From DASUKL01 sp036278755 (GTDB lineage Bacteria > Chloroflexota > Limnocylindria > Limnocylindrales > CSP1-4): a DNA stretch of 10,847 nucleotides. A program made the position numbers and the translations under genes. Shown piece by piece: positions 1 through 5,582 of this stretch. Below the pieces are notes generated by a model, which saw only the letters and a program-made list of their open reading frames with translations, had not been told where the DNA came from and made no database searches. Each line of letters opens with the position of its first letter. Within the stretch, counting starts at the first letter, position 1. Where the stretch lies: the NCBI GenBank assembly GCA_036278755.1, contig DASUKL010000067.1:1-10847 (forward strand), given 5' to 3'.

Positions 1-2
1 CC

Positions 3-86
3 GCCCTGGAGGCCGAGGGGCAGCCCAGCCGTCGGCGCAGCCGACGCTCCTCAGGCGGCGGCAGCCACCGCGCCGCGGTAGGCTGA
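3..86 (+). CDS. C-terminal end of an unidentified protein (partial)
   Basis: Frame 3 is open from the window edge to a TGA at 84-86, giving about 27 residues of an Arg/Ser/Gly-rich tail (includes PSRRRSRRSSGGGSH). Most third positions are G or C, as in the real genes nearby. Basic, glycine-rich tails of this kind occur on RNA helicases and other nucleic-acid-binding proteins, but no domain is visible, so no function is assigned. The gene would converge on ssb. Low confidence, because the other two plus frames are also partly open here. Confidence 0.25.
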   Translation, partial: ALEAEGQPSRRRSRRSSGGGSHRAAVG

Positions 87-162
87 CCGGGCCCAACGAA
101 GTCTCTGCTTCCGCCAGGCCACGGGCACGGCCCGAGGCAAGATCGTCGTGACCATCGCGTAG
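82..162 (+). pseudogene. Possible remnant of a zinc-type/quinone oxidoreductase C-terminus
   Basis: Frame 1 is open from just after a TAG at 79-81 to a TAG at 160-162 and has no start codon. It ends in TGTARGKIVVTIA. That resembles the last strand of medium-chain dehydrogenase/reductase (quinone oxidoreductase-like) proteins, which often finish with a G(R/K)-(V/I)VxT-type motif. The in-frame TAG at 79-81 means that, if the resemblance is real, the gene is broken or the true frame changes upstream. The call rests on one short motif and could be chance. Confidence 0.2.
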
Positions 163-172
163 GCAGGAAGAG

Positions 173-205
173 GCGGCGGGCGCGTGAGGGGGCCGCGCCC
201 GCCGC
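173..205. terminator. Perfect 12-bp hairpin between convergent genes
   Basis: GCGGCGGGCGCG (173-184) is perfectly complementary to CGCGCCCGCCGC (194-205), with a 9-base loop. It sits 11 bases after the TAG at 160-162 on the plus strand and 22 bases after the ssb stop on the minus strand, which is where a shared bidirectional terminator would be. Neither side has a clear run of U, so it is not a textbook intrinsic terminator. In very GC-rich genomes such stems often stand alone. Confidence 0.55.
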
Positions 206-227
206 TCGGGGAACAGGCGATGTGGGA

Positions 228-707
228 TCAGGCGGCGACGACCTCCGCATCGATGTCGGAGGGCAGGCCGTCGATCGACCCGTTCGCTGAGCCGCCGGAC
301 AGGTCATCGTCGGCCGGGGCCCCACCCGGCTCGACGCCCAGCGCCTCGGCCTGGGCCTCGAGCGCCTCGGCGGCCGACTCGGCGGCGTAGTCCTTCTTGC
401 GCCGGCCGCTCAACATCTCGACCGAGGCGGCGACGATCTCCGTTTTCCAGTGTCGCTGCTTGCCGGCATCCTCCCACTGGCGGGTCTGGATCCGACCCTC
501 CAGGGCGACGAGCTGGCCCTTGCCCAGGTACTGGCCACAGATCTCCGCGAGGCGGTCCCAGGTCACGACCGAGTGATATTCGGCCTTCTCGGTGCCGCTG
601 CGGTAGTCGTTGGTGGCTACCGAGAACGACGTGACGGTCTTCCCTGTGGCCAGGGTGCGGACCTCCGGGTCGCGGGTCAGGCGCCCGGTCAGCAGGACGC
701 GATTCAT
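228..707 (-). CDS. ssb: Single-stranded DNA-binding protein SSB
   Basis: Coats single-stranded DNA in replication, recombination and repair. The 159-residue protein has the OB-fold of the family at about residues 1-105, starting MNRVLLTGRLTRDPEVR, with EYHSVVTWDRLAEICGQYLGKG and LVALEGRIQTRQWED further on. The tail from about 106 is Ala/Gly/Asp-rich. The ATG at 705-707 is supported by a Shine-Dalgarno GGGAGG at 714-719. The usual acidic, hydrophobic tip (DDIPF-like) that docks partner proteins is absent. An internal DDDLSG at 133-138 is followed by about 20 further residues ending DIDAEVVAA. The gene is not flanked here by rpsF or rpsR, its usual partners. The family call is very secure; whether this is the main SSB or a paralogue is not. 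Confidence 0.95.
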   Translation of the reverse strand: MNRVLLTGRLTRDPEVRTLATGKTVTSFSVATNDYRSGTEKAEYHSVVTWDRLAEICGQYLGKGQLVALEGRIQTRQWEDAGKQRHWKTEIVAASVEMLSGRRKKDYAAESAAEALEAQAEALGVEPGGAPADDDLSGGSANGSIDGLPSDIDAEVVAA

Positions 708-1059
708 CTTGTACCTCCCGGAGCGCGCTCGATGGCGCGCTCCCAGCGTGGCGGCGGGACGGCGGATGGACCGGCGGGGCGTACGGGCGGGGGCGGGTGC
801 ATGTGGCGGGCTGGTGGATGGGATGCGTGCGTCGCGACATCCGGACCGTAGCAGGGCCCCCTCACCAGGCCCTTATCGCGGACTCGACGATGGCTTCACC
901 ATGGACCCACAGGACCAACCACCCCAGCGAATCCTGGTACGCCCTACCTGCGCGGACGAAGACCGCCATTCCGGCCGCCTCGACGCGGTCACACGGGAGG
1001 ATTCATCCGATCTCGTCAGTCGAAGACGGGCCCTCAGCACCTGGTGGCCGGTACTGCGC
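708..1059. other. Intergenic region between hepT and ssb, no gene seen
   Basis: About 350 bases lie between the hepT stop and the ssb start, and they must carry the ssb promoter. Apart from the ssb Shine-Dalgarno and leader hairpin I find no tRNA-like fold, no recognisable peptide in any frame and no repeat. The best promoter-like match on the minus strand is GTGAAG (894-899), 16 bases from GATAAG (872-877). It is a weak match to the housekeeping consensus and would give a leader of roughly 160 bases. Open frames crossing this stretch have no family features. Confidence 0.5.
720..743 (-). promoter_or_regulatory. Hairpin in the ssb leader, abutting its ribosome binding site
   Basis: GGAGCGCGC (720-728) pairs perfectly with GCGCGCTCC (735-743) around a 6-base loop. 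In the ssb transcript the stem ends at the base directly next to the GGGAGG Shine-Dalgarno (714-719). A stable stem here could position or restrict ribosome access. Regulation is inferred only from this placement, and chance GC-rich stems are common in such DNA. Confidence 0.35.
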
Positions 1060-1374
1060 TCATGCATGGTCAAGGGCTCGAAGCTCGGTCTCGATGACGT
1101 CACGCACGACGGCCTTGTCGACGCCGAAGTACTCGTGAATGAGGAGGTTGCGCATGCCGCGTATCGCCGGCCAGTCGATCTGGGGTAGGGCCTCGGTCAC
1201 GGCCTCGGGCAAGTGATTGGCAGCCTCACCGATGACAGTGACGTTTCGCTCGATCGCGTCGACGGCCATGTCGGCCAAGTGTCCTTGCGTCGCTCCGAGG
1301 TCATCCGCGTACCGCAGGCACCGGCCGATCGCTGCGCGGATGTCCGCGATGCGGTCTTCCGCGCTGCGGCTCAC
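1060..1374 (-). CDS. hepT: HepT-like ribonuclease toxin (DUF86)
   Basis: The toxin of a HepT/MntA (HEPN/MNT) pair; HepT proteins are all-helical HEPN ribonucleases that act as dimers. The 104-residue protein has the full family length. It carries the catalytic R-X4-H-X-Y motif at 75-82 (RNLLIHEY), preceded by the conserved GEAANHLPE segment near 49-57. In characterised pairs the partner nucleotidyltransferase adds AMP units to the motif tyrosine, here Tyr82, and silences the RNase. The start is GTG at 1372-1374, overlapping the mntA stop as GTGA, so translation is probably coupled, with the antitoxin made first. All motif residues are present, so the toxin looks intact. The name follows the family; activity is inferred. 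Confidence 0.9.
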   Translation of the reverse strand: MSRSAEDRIADIRAAIGRCLRYADDLGATQGHLADMAVDAIERNVTVIGEAANHLPEAVTEALPQIDWPAIRGMRNLLIHEYFGVDKAVVRDVIETELRALDHA

Positions 1375-1691
1375 AGGGCAACCGCCTCGGCAAGTGCCGT
1401 GGCGGAAACCCTGCCCTTGAGCAGATCGGCCGAGAACACGTCTACGTCTCGTCCGAGGATGCGCCGGAACTCATGGTTCAGCCCACCGGCGCGGAACAGG
1501 ATGTTGCCCTGCGCCGGGTCGAGGTCCACGAGGATGTCGATATCACTGTCCTCCGTGGCGTCGCCGCGCGCGACCGAGCCGAAGAGCCGAGGATTCGTCG
1601 CCCCGTACCTGTGCATCACGGCATCGAGCTCGCTGCGGTGCACGTCGATCAAGTCGCGGAGGACCAAGCTCGGCCGCGTGGCGATGCCCAT
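1371..1691 (-). CDS. mntA: MntA-like minimal nucleotidyltransferase antitoxin
   Basis: A minimal nucleotidyltransferase of the DNA polymerase beta superfamily. Family members neutralise HepT by transferring AMP from ATP to its active-site tyrosine. The 106-residue protein shows the diagnostic G-S-X10-D-X-D motif, with Gly38-Ser39 and Asp50/Asp52 (LFGSVARGDATEDSDIDILVD), and a further acidic strand RDVDVFS at 81-87 that can supply the third metal-binding carboxylate. It lies first in the pair and overlaps hepT by 4 bases. The ATG at 1689-1691 has no good Shine-Dalgarno, but a TATCCT lies 6 bases upstream, so a leaderless message is possible. An antibiotic nucleotidyltransferase is less likely given the short length and the hepT partner. 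Confidence 0.9.
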   Translation of the reverse strand: MGIATRPSLVLRDLIDVHRSELDAVMHRYGATNPRLFGSVARGDATEDSDIDILVDLDPAQGNILFRAGGLNHEFRRILGRDVDVFSADLLKGRVSATALAEAVAL

Positions 1692-1697
1692 GGCTCT

Positions 1698-1703
1698 AGG
1701 ATA
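1698..1703 (-). promoter_or_regulatory. Candidate -10 box for a leaderless mntA-hepT transcript
   Basis: TATCCT on the minus strand ends 6 bases before the mntA ATG, so transcription would begin at or near the start codon. That fits the lack of a clear Shine-Dalgarno. No convincing -35 is seen: the sequence about 17 bases upstream is TGGGGG. Suggestive only. Confidence 0.25.
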
Positions 1704-1723
1704 CCTGCGGCTGTCATCGACCC

Positions 1724-1760
1724 CCAGGTCGACGATCCTGGCGCACGATCGCCGGGATCG
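1724..1760. promoter_or_regulatory. Two short palindromes in the mntA / reductase divergent region
   Basis: The divergent region of 96 bases contains CCAGG-n8-CCTGG (1724-1741) and CGATC-n5-GATCG (1746-1760). The first lies about 33 bases upstream of mntA, where a -35 element or operator would be. Toxin-antitoxin operons are often autoregulated, and either site could also act on the plus-strand reductase gene. Short palindromes occur by chance in GC-rich DNA, so this is a candidate only. Confidence 0.25.
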
Positions 1761-1787
1761 CCACGACCATCAGCCGCGGAGGCACTG

Positions 1788-2354
1788 ATGGGCCGACTCG
1801 TCTACACCATGAACGTCTCGCTCGACGGCTTCGTCGAGACGCCCGACCACAGCCTCGATTGGACCACCGTCGACGAGGAGGTCCATCGCTGGTTCGGTGA
1901 GCGCAACCGCGAGGCGGATGCCCTGCTCTACGGCCGCCGCCTCTACGAGGTCATGGCCGCCTACTGGCCCACGGCCGGGTCGGACCCCACGGCCACCGCC
2001 TTCGTCCTCGACTACGCGCGGACCTGGAACGCCCGCCCCAAGATCGTCTTCTCGTCCACGCTGTCCGAGGTAGGCCCAGGCTCCCGGTTGATCCGCACCG
2101 ATGCGGTGGCCGAGCTGGACCGCCTGCGGGCCGAGTTCCCCGGCGACCTGCTCGTCGGCGGTCCCACCCTGGCCAGCGCCTTCATCGAGCGAAACCTCGT
2201 CGACCGCTACGACCTGGTCGTCCATCCCGTCGTGCTCGGCGGAGGCACCCCGTTCTTCCCCAAGGTGGCCGCACCGCTCCGCCTGCGACTTGTGGACACG
2301 CACCGCTTCGGGAGCGGCGTCATGCACCTGGGCTACGAACCCCTCCGCGACTAG
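1788..2354 (+). CDS. Dihydrofolate reductase family protein (RibD C-terminal-like reductase)
   Basis: A 188-residue protein of the DHFR-like RibD_C family (YyaP/YwjB type), whose members bind NADPH and reduce pteridine-like or unknown substrates. It begins with a typical family N-terminus, MGRLVYTMNVSLDGFVE. LYGRRLYEVMAAYWP follows near residue 46, and LLVGGPTLASAFIERNLVD then VVHPVVLGGGTPFF lie in the C-terminal half, where the nucleotide phosphates bind. The start at 1788 is preferred to longer in-frame options because GGAGG lies at 1778-1782, 5 bases upstream, and the family fold begins there. It is the only complete plus-strand gene in the window and diverges from mntA. Stand-alone members are mostly uncharacterised, so true folate or riboflavin activity should not be assumed. 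Confidence 0.9.
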   Translation: MGRLVYTMNVSLDGFVETPDHSLDWTTVDEEVHRWFGERNREADALLYGRRLYEVMAAYWPTAGSDPTATAFVLDYARTWNARPKIVFSSTLSEVGPGSRLIRTDAVAELDRLRAEFPGDLLVGGPTLASAFIERNLVDRYDLVVHPVVLGGGTPFFPKVAAPLRLRLVDTHRFGSGVMHLGYEPLRD

Positions 2355-2372
2355 CTCGTGCGGGTCGTCGCC

Positions 2373-2409
2373 GGCCCAGGAGCGGGGCCCTGAGCTGCCG
2401 GGTTCAGGG
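2373..2409 (+). terminator. Possible terminator hairpin after the reductase gene
   Basis: Between the converging reductase and membrane-protein genes, 2388-2396 (CCCTGAGCT) can pair with 2401-2409 (GGTTCAGGG) around GCCG, with two G-U wobbles. A weaker overlapping GGCCC/GGGCC stem lies at 2373-2389. No U tract follows. The right arm runs into the last codon positions of the opposing gene. Confidence 0.3.
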
Positions 2410-2850
2410 GATGAAGATCGCCAGCAACCCGAGGACCAGCCCAGCGACGACGGCGGCCCCGACCATCCGCAGGACCCGGGCGCGATCGGCCCGCAAGGCC
2501 GCGGGATCCTCCACCCTGGTCACCGTGCCCAGCGGCCCGAAGTTGGCCACACCTCGCGAGCCGAAGGCGACGCAGAAGCGGGACCAGACCTGGAGCCAGG
2601 CCACGATCGTGCCGGCCGCCGGGAGGGCCACGACGAAGCGAGATGCCCGAGACACGGCCGGCGTCGCGCCGCTGCTCAACGCCACCAGCACCAGGTAGAT
2701 GAGGACCGTGACCACGGTCCCGACGACGGCCGCTCGGCGGCGTTGGGCGACCTCGGCCGGACCGATGTTGCAGGCACCGGGCCGATAGCCCTCGTCCGGC
2801 AGCGGGGTGGCGATGGGATGGGTCGCGGGATCGGCTGACATCGTGTCCAT
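2404..2850 (-). CDS. Small three-helix membrane protein with a CNIG motif, unknown function
   Basis: A 148-residue protein with three predicted membrane segments at about 41-59, 70-90 and 128-147. A soluble N-terminus contains GACNIGPAEVAQRRR at 26-39, and the loop after the second helix reads SRFCVAFGSRGVANFGPLG. The two cysteines (Cys27, Cys93) and the CNIGP segment look like family signatures, but I do not recognise a named domain. The ATG at 2848-2850 lies 3 bases after the rsmI stop, which suggests translational coupling. A second ATG three codons later is an equally possible start. It is the last gene of the long minus-strand unit. No signal peptide is visible. Confidence 0.8.
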   Translation of the reverse strand: MDTMSADPATHPIATPLPDEGYRPGACNIGPAEVAQRRRAAVVGTVVTVLIYLVLVALSSGATPAVSRASRFVVALPAAGTIVAWLQVWSRFCVAFGSRGVANFGPLGTVTRVEDPAALRADRARVLRMVGAAVVAGLVLGLLAIFIP

Positions 2851-2853
2851 ACC

Positions 2854-3768
2854 CTACGGTACGCCGCTGGCCCGATCCCCGGTTCGCCCCCCGGCGTACA
2901 GCGCGCGGCGAGGCAGACCGGTCCGCGCGGCCACGCCGCGGGCGGCCTCGGATCGCGAGAGCCCCTCCCCCACGAGGCGCTCGACCTCCGCCCGGCCTTG
3001 CTCCAGGTCGGCGGCCGCAGCGGACCCCGATGCACCGCCGAGGCCCGATCCGCCACCCAGGCCCGATCCACGGCCGGGAGTGGCGCCCGCCACGACGAGC
3101 GTCACCTCGCCCCGGGGCGGGTCCGCGGCCGCCCCGACCGCTAGTTCCCCCAGGGGGCCGCGCCGGATCTCCTCGTGGAGCTTGGTCAGCTCCCGGCACA
3201 GCGCCGCCGGGCGGTCGGCCCCGCAGGCCGCGGCCAGGTCGGCCAGGGTCGCCGCCGTGCGCCCGGGCGCCTCGAACAGGACCGTGGCCCGCTCATCGGC
3301 CGCGATGCGGGCCAGACGCGCCCGCCGCTCCCCTCCCCGACGGGGCAGGAAGCCCTCGAAGCCCCAGCGCGGCCCAGCCACCCCCGAGGCGGCCACGGCC
3401 ACGAGCACGGCCGAGGCTCCTGGCAGGGCCACGACCCGGCCGCCCTCCCCTGCCCAGGCCCGGACCAGCCCCTCCCCCGGGTCGCTGACGAGCGGCGTGC
3501 CGGCGTCGGTCACGAGGGCCAAGTCCGCCCCGCCGCGAAGATGGGCCAGCAGCTCCGGCTCGCGCAGGGCCGCATTGCGGGCATGGTAGCTGACCAGGCG
3601 CGTGCCGAGCCCGTGGCGGGCCCAGAGCCGGCGGGCCAGGCGGGTGTCCTCCGCCGCCACGAGGGCCACGTCCCGCAGCACCTCCAGCGAGCGCAGGGTC
3701 ACGTCTCCGAGGTTGCCGATGGGGGTGGCTACGACGTAGAGCGTCCCGCCCCCCTCTGCCGCGCTCAC
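2854..3768 (-). CDS. rsmI: 16S rRNA (cytidine-1402 2'-O)-methyltransferase RsmI
   Basis: Uses S-adenosylmethionine to 2'-O-methylate C1402 in the decoding site of 16S rRNA. The 304-residue protein shows the family motifs in order: LYVVATPIGNLGDVTLR (10-26), AEDTR (39-43), VSYHARNA (59-66), TDAGTPLVSDPG (87-98), LPGASA (115-120), FEGFLPRR (137-144), LFEAPGR (164-170) and CRELTKLHEEI (191-201). A C-terminal helical segment with a helix-turn-helix look (GLSRSEAARGVAARTGLPRRALY) follows. Between methylase and tail is an unusual Gly/Ser/Ala linker at about 232-253. The start is GTG at 3766-3768, overlapping the nadE stop as GTGA. A UroM/precorrin-type methylase is excluded by the RsmI-specific motifs. 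Confidence 0.95.
   Translation of the reverse strand: MSAAEGGGTLYVVATPIGNLGDVTLRSLEVLRDVALVAAEDTRLARRLWARHGLGTRLVSYHARNAALREPELLAHLRGGADLALVTDAGTPLVSDPGEGLVRAWAGEGGRVVALPGASAVLVAVAASGVAGPRWGFEGFLPRRGGERRARLARIAADERATVLFEAPGRTAATLADLAAACGADRPAALCRELTKLHEEIRRGPLGELAVGAAADPPRGEVTLVVAGATPGRGSGLGGGSGLGGASGSAAAADLEQGRAEVERLVGEGLSRSEAARGVAARTGLPRRALYAGGRTGDRASGVP
3041..3069 (-). repeat. Short direct repeat encoding the RsmI glycine linker
   Basis: The 11-mer AGGCCCGATCC (plus-strand reading) occurs at 3041-3051 and 3059-3069, an 18-base period. The repeat is in frame and encodes the repeated GSGLGG units of the RsmI linker, as expected from slippage or local duplication. Confidence 0.6.
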
Positions 3769-4619
3769 CCTCTCCGGGAGCCCGGCCGCCGCCGCGGATA
3801 GAGGTAGTCGACGCCGGCCGTGCGGGTCGAGATCTTGGCGATGGGCGGCATCTGGCGCTTGAACTCGGCTCCGGCCACCATGCGCTCGACCCGGCTCACG
3901 AGCTCGGGGGCGAAGCCTAGCTCGGCCAGCTCCTCGGGCCGTCGTCGGCGGTCGATCAGCCAGTAGAGCAGGCGGTCGAGCTCGGCGTAGTCGAGGCCCA
4001 TCTCGGCCTCGTCGGTCTGGCCCGGCCAGAGGTCAGCGCTGGGGGCCTTAGCGATGATCCGCTCGGGGACGCCTACGGCCAGGGCCATCTGGCGGACCTG
4101 GCTCTTGTAGAGGTCGCCGATGGGGTCGAAGGCGCAGGCGCTGTCGCCGTAGACGGTCGTGTAGCCGATGAGCGACTCCGTCTTGTTGCCGGTGCCGATG
4201 ACGAGGCCGCCCCAGCTGGCCGAGAGATCGTAGAGGACCGTCATGCGCAGGCGGGCCATGAAGTTGCCCCGCCGCACGGCGCTGGCCTCCTCGGCTGTGG
4301 CGAAGTAGGCGTCGACCATGGGACTGATGTCGACCAGCCGGCTGGGGCAGCCGATCTGGGCCACGACCGCCTCGGCGTCGGATCGCGAGTCGACAGACGA
4401 GCTGCGGTAGGGCATCAGGACGCACAGCAGGTCGGCCGGACCCACGGCCTCGGCCGCGAGGAAACAGACGAGGGCCGAGTCCACCCCGCCCGAGAGCCCC
4501 AGCACGAGCCGCCCGAAGCCGGCCTGGGCCAGCTGACTGCGGATGAAGCCGACCATGATCCGCCGGGCGACCTGGGTGTCGATGGCCAGCTCCGCCGCCA
4601 GCTCGAAGGGCGCCGTCAT
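3765..4619 (-). CDS. nadE: NAD+ synthetase (synthetase domain only)
   Basis: Last step of NAD+ synthesis: adenylates nicotinate adenine dinucleotide with ATP, then amidates it. The 284-residue protein is the adenine-nucleotide alpha-hydrolase-type synthetase domain alone. Visible motifs are the PP-loop LGLSGGVDSAL (40-50), the GTGNKTE motif (142-148), YGDSACAFDPIGDLYKSQV (157-175) and APSADLWPGQTDEAEMG (192-208). The ATG at 4617-4619 overlaps the stop of the upstream nitrilase gene as ATGA. The frame stays open to 5138 but the extra part is low-complexity and lies over the nitrilase gene. Domain size equals the ammonia-dependent enzyme, but the adjoining nitrilase suggests it receives ammonia from glutamine through a partner subunit. 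Confidence 0.93.
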   Translation of the reverse strand: MTAPFELAAELAIDTQVARRIMVGFIRSQLAQAGFGRLVLGLSGGVDSALVCFLAAEAVGPADLLCVLMPYRSSSVDSRSDAEAVVAQIGCPSRLVDISPMVDAYFATAEEASAVRRGNFMARLRMTVLYDLSASWGGLVIGTGNKTESLIGYTTVYGDSACAFDPIGDLYKSQVRQMALAVGVPERIIAKAPSADLWPGQTDEAEMGLDYAELDRLLYWLIDRRRRPEELAELGFAPELVSRVERMVAGAEFKRQMPPIAKISTRTAGVDYLYPRRRPGSRRG

Positions 4620-5578
4620 GCGCCCGAGCCCGACCCTTCGGTCCCCTGGGGCTCCGCGCTTCCGACCCCCCGTGCCTCCGGCCGACCCGCCATGCCCTCG
4701 AGCTCCTCCTCGGCCTCGCCCGCCCGCTGGCGCACGATGCGCTCCAGCTGGCGGAGGATCGTCTCCGGTCGCTCGTCGCGCAGCAGGGGCGTGCTCACCC
4801 GCTCGCGGCGGACCTCGTCGAGGTCCACGGTGACGAGGTGGACCCCCTCGTCGAACAGGGGCGCCTGGAAGAGCGTGGCCCCCGAGGGTCCGACGACCTC
4901 CGAGCCGCCCCAGAAGCTGATGGCCTCGTCCACCCCCACCCGGTTGACGAAGACGACGTAGCTCGTCGTCAGCTGGGCGTAGGTGCGCATGAGGTTCCAC
5001 CACGAGCCGGCCGTGCCGAGGCCCACCTCGCTGCCGCTGGCCACGTCGCGGCCCGGGGAGGAGGAGACGTTGATGAGCAGCTGAGCCCCGTCGAGGGCCA
5101 GCAGCTGCGGCACGGCCAGGTGCCAGAAGTCCTCGCACACGGCCAGGCCCAGGGGCAGGCCCAGGCGGCTGGGGGCGGCCCGCACGGCCGAGCCCGGGGC
5201 GAAGAAGCGCCGCTCGTCGAAGAGGCCGTAGGTGGGCAGGAAGACCTTCCGATGGACGTGCCGCAGCTCGCCGTCCTCGAGCAGCGCAGCGGCGATGAAG
5301 AGGCGGTGGTCGTCCGATTCCTCGACGAACGAGACCACCGCCGAGAGCCCCGCCGTCTCGGCCGCCAGGGCCCGCAAGCGAGGGTCGTCGCGGCTCATGG
5401 CCACCTCGGCGGCGAGGTCCTGGAGGAGGTAGCCGGTCAGGCCCAGCTCGGGGAAGACGACGAGGTCGGCGCGCTCCGCGCGGGCCTCGGCGAGGACCTG
5501 CCGATGGCGCGCCAGGTTGGCCCCCAGGTCGCCCAGCTGGGGTGCGATCTGGGCCAGACAGATGCGCAGCGCGCGCAC
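4616..5578 (-). CDS. Nitrilase-family amidase, probable glutaminase partner of NadE
   Basis: A carbon-nitrogen hydrolase of 320 residues with the complete Glu-Lys-Cys triad: Glu44 (VVFPELGLTGY), Lys111 (HRKVFLPTYGLFDE) and Cys148 (GLAVCEDFWH). Sequences around these, notably LPTYGLFDERRFF and CEDFW, resemble the glutaminase domain of glutamine-dependent NAD+ synthetases more than generic nitrilases. The gene ends in ATGA shared with nadE, so the two are probably translated together and form a split glutamine-dependent enzyme. The start is GTG at 5576-5578, with AGGAG at 5588-5592 in good position. Residues from about 287 form a Glu- then Gly/Ser-rich tail, perhaps the residue of a linker to the synthetase domain. 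A separate amidase role cannot be excluded. Confidence 0.9.
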   Translation of the reverse strand: MRALRICLAQIAPQLGDLGANLARHRQVLAEARAERADLVVFPELGLTGYLLQDLAAEVAMSRDDPRLRALAAETAGLSAVVSFVEESDDHRLFIAAALLEDGELRHVHRKVFLPTYGLFDERRFFAPGSAVRAAPSRLGLPLGLAVCEDFWHLAVPQLLALDGAQLLINVSSSPGRDVASGSEVGLGTAGSWWNLMRTYAQLTTSYVVFVNRVGVDEAISFWGGSEVVGPSGATLFQAPLFDEGVHLVTVDLDEVRRERVSTPLLRDERPETILRQLERIVRQRAGEAEEELEGMAGRPEARGVGSAEPQGTEGSGSGA

Positions 5579-5582
5579 GGGA

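Noticed and set aside
610..1188. Plus-strand open frames crossing the hepT-ssb intergenic region
   Set aside because: No recognisable family or convincing ribosome site; they continue across ssb and hepT on the opposite strand.
1473..1787. Longer N-terminus for the DHFR-like protein
   Set aside because: The extension overlaps mntA on the other strand, has no family similarity, and a good GGAGG lies just before the ATG at 1788.
4620..5138. In-frame upstream extension of nadE to 457 residues
   Set aside because: The extra part is Arg/Gly/Pro-rich low-complexity sequence antiparallel in character to nothing known and lies over the nitrilase gene, which has a full catalytic triad. The ATG at 4619 with ATGA overlap gives exactly the NadE domain.
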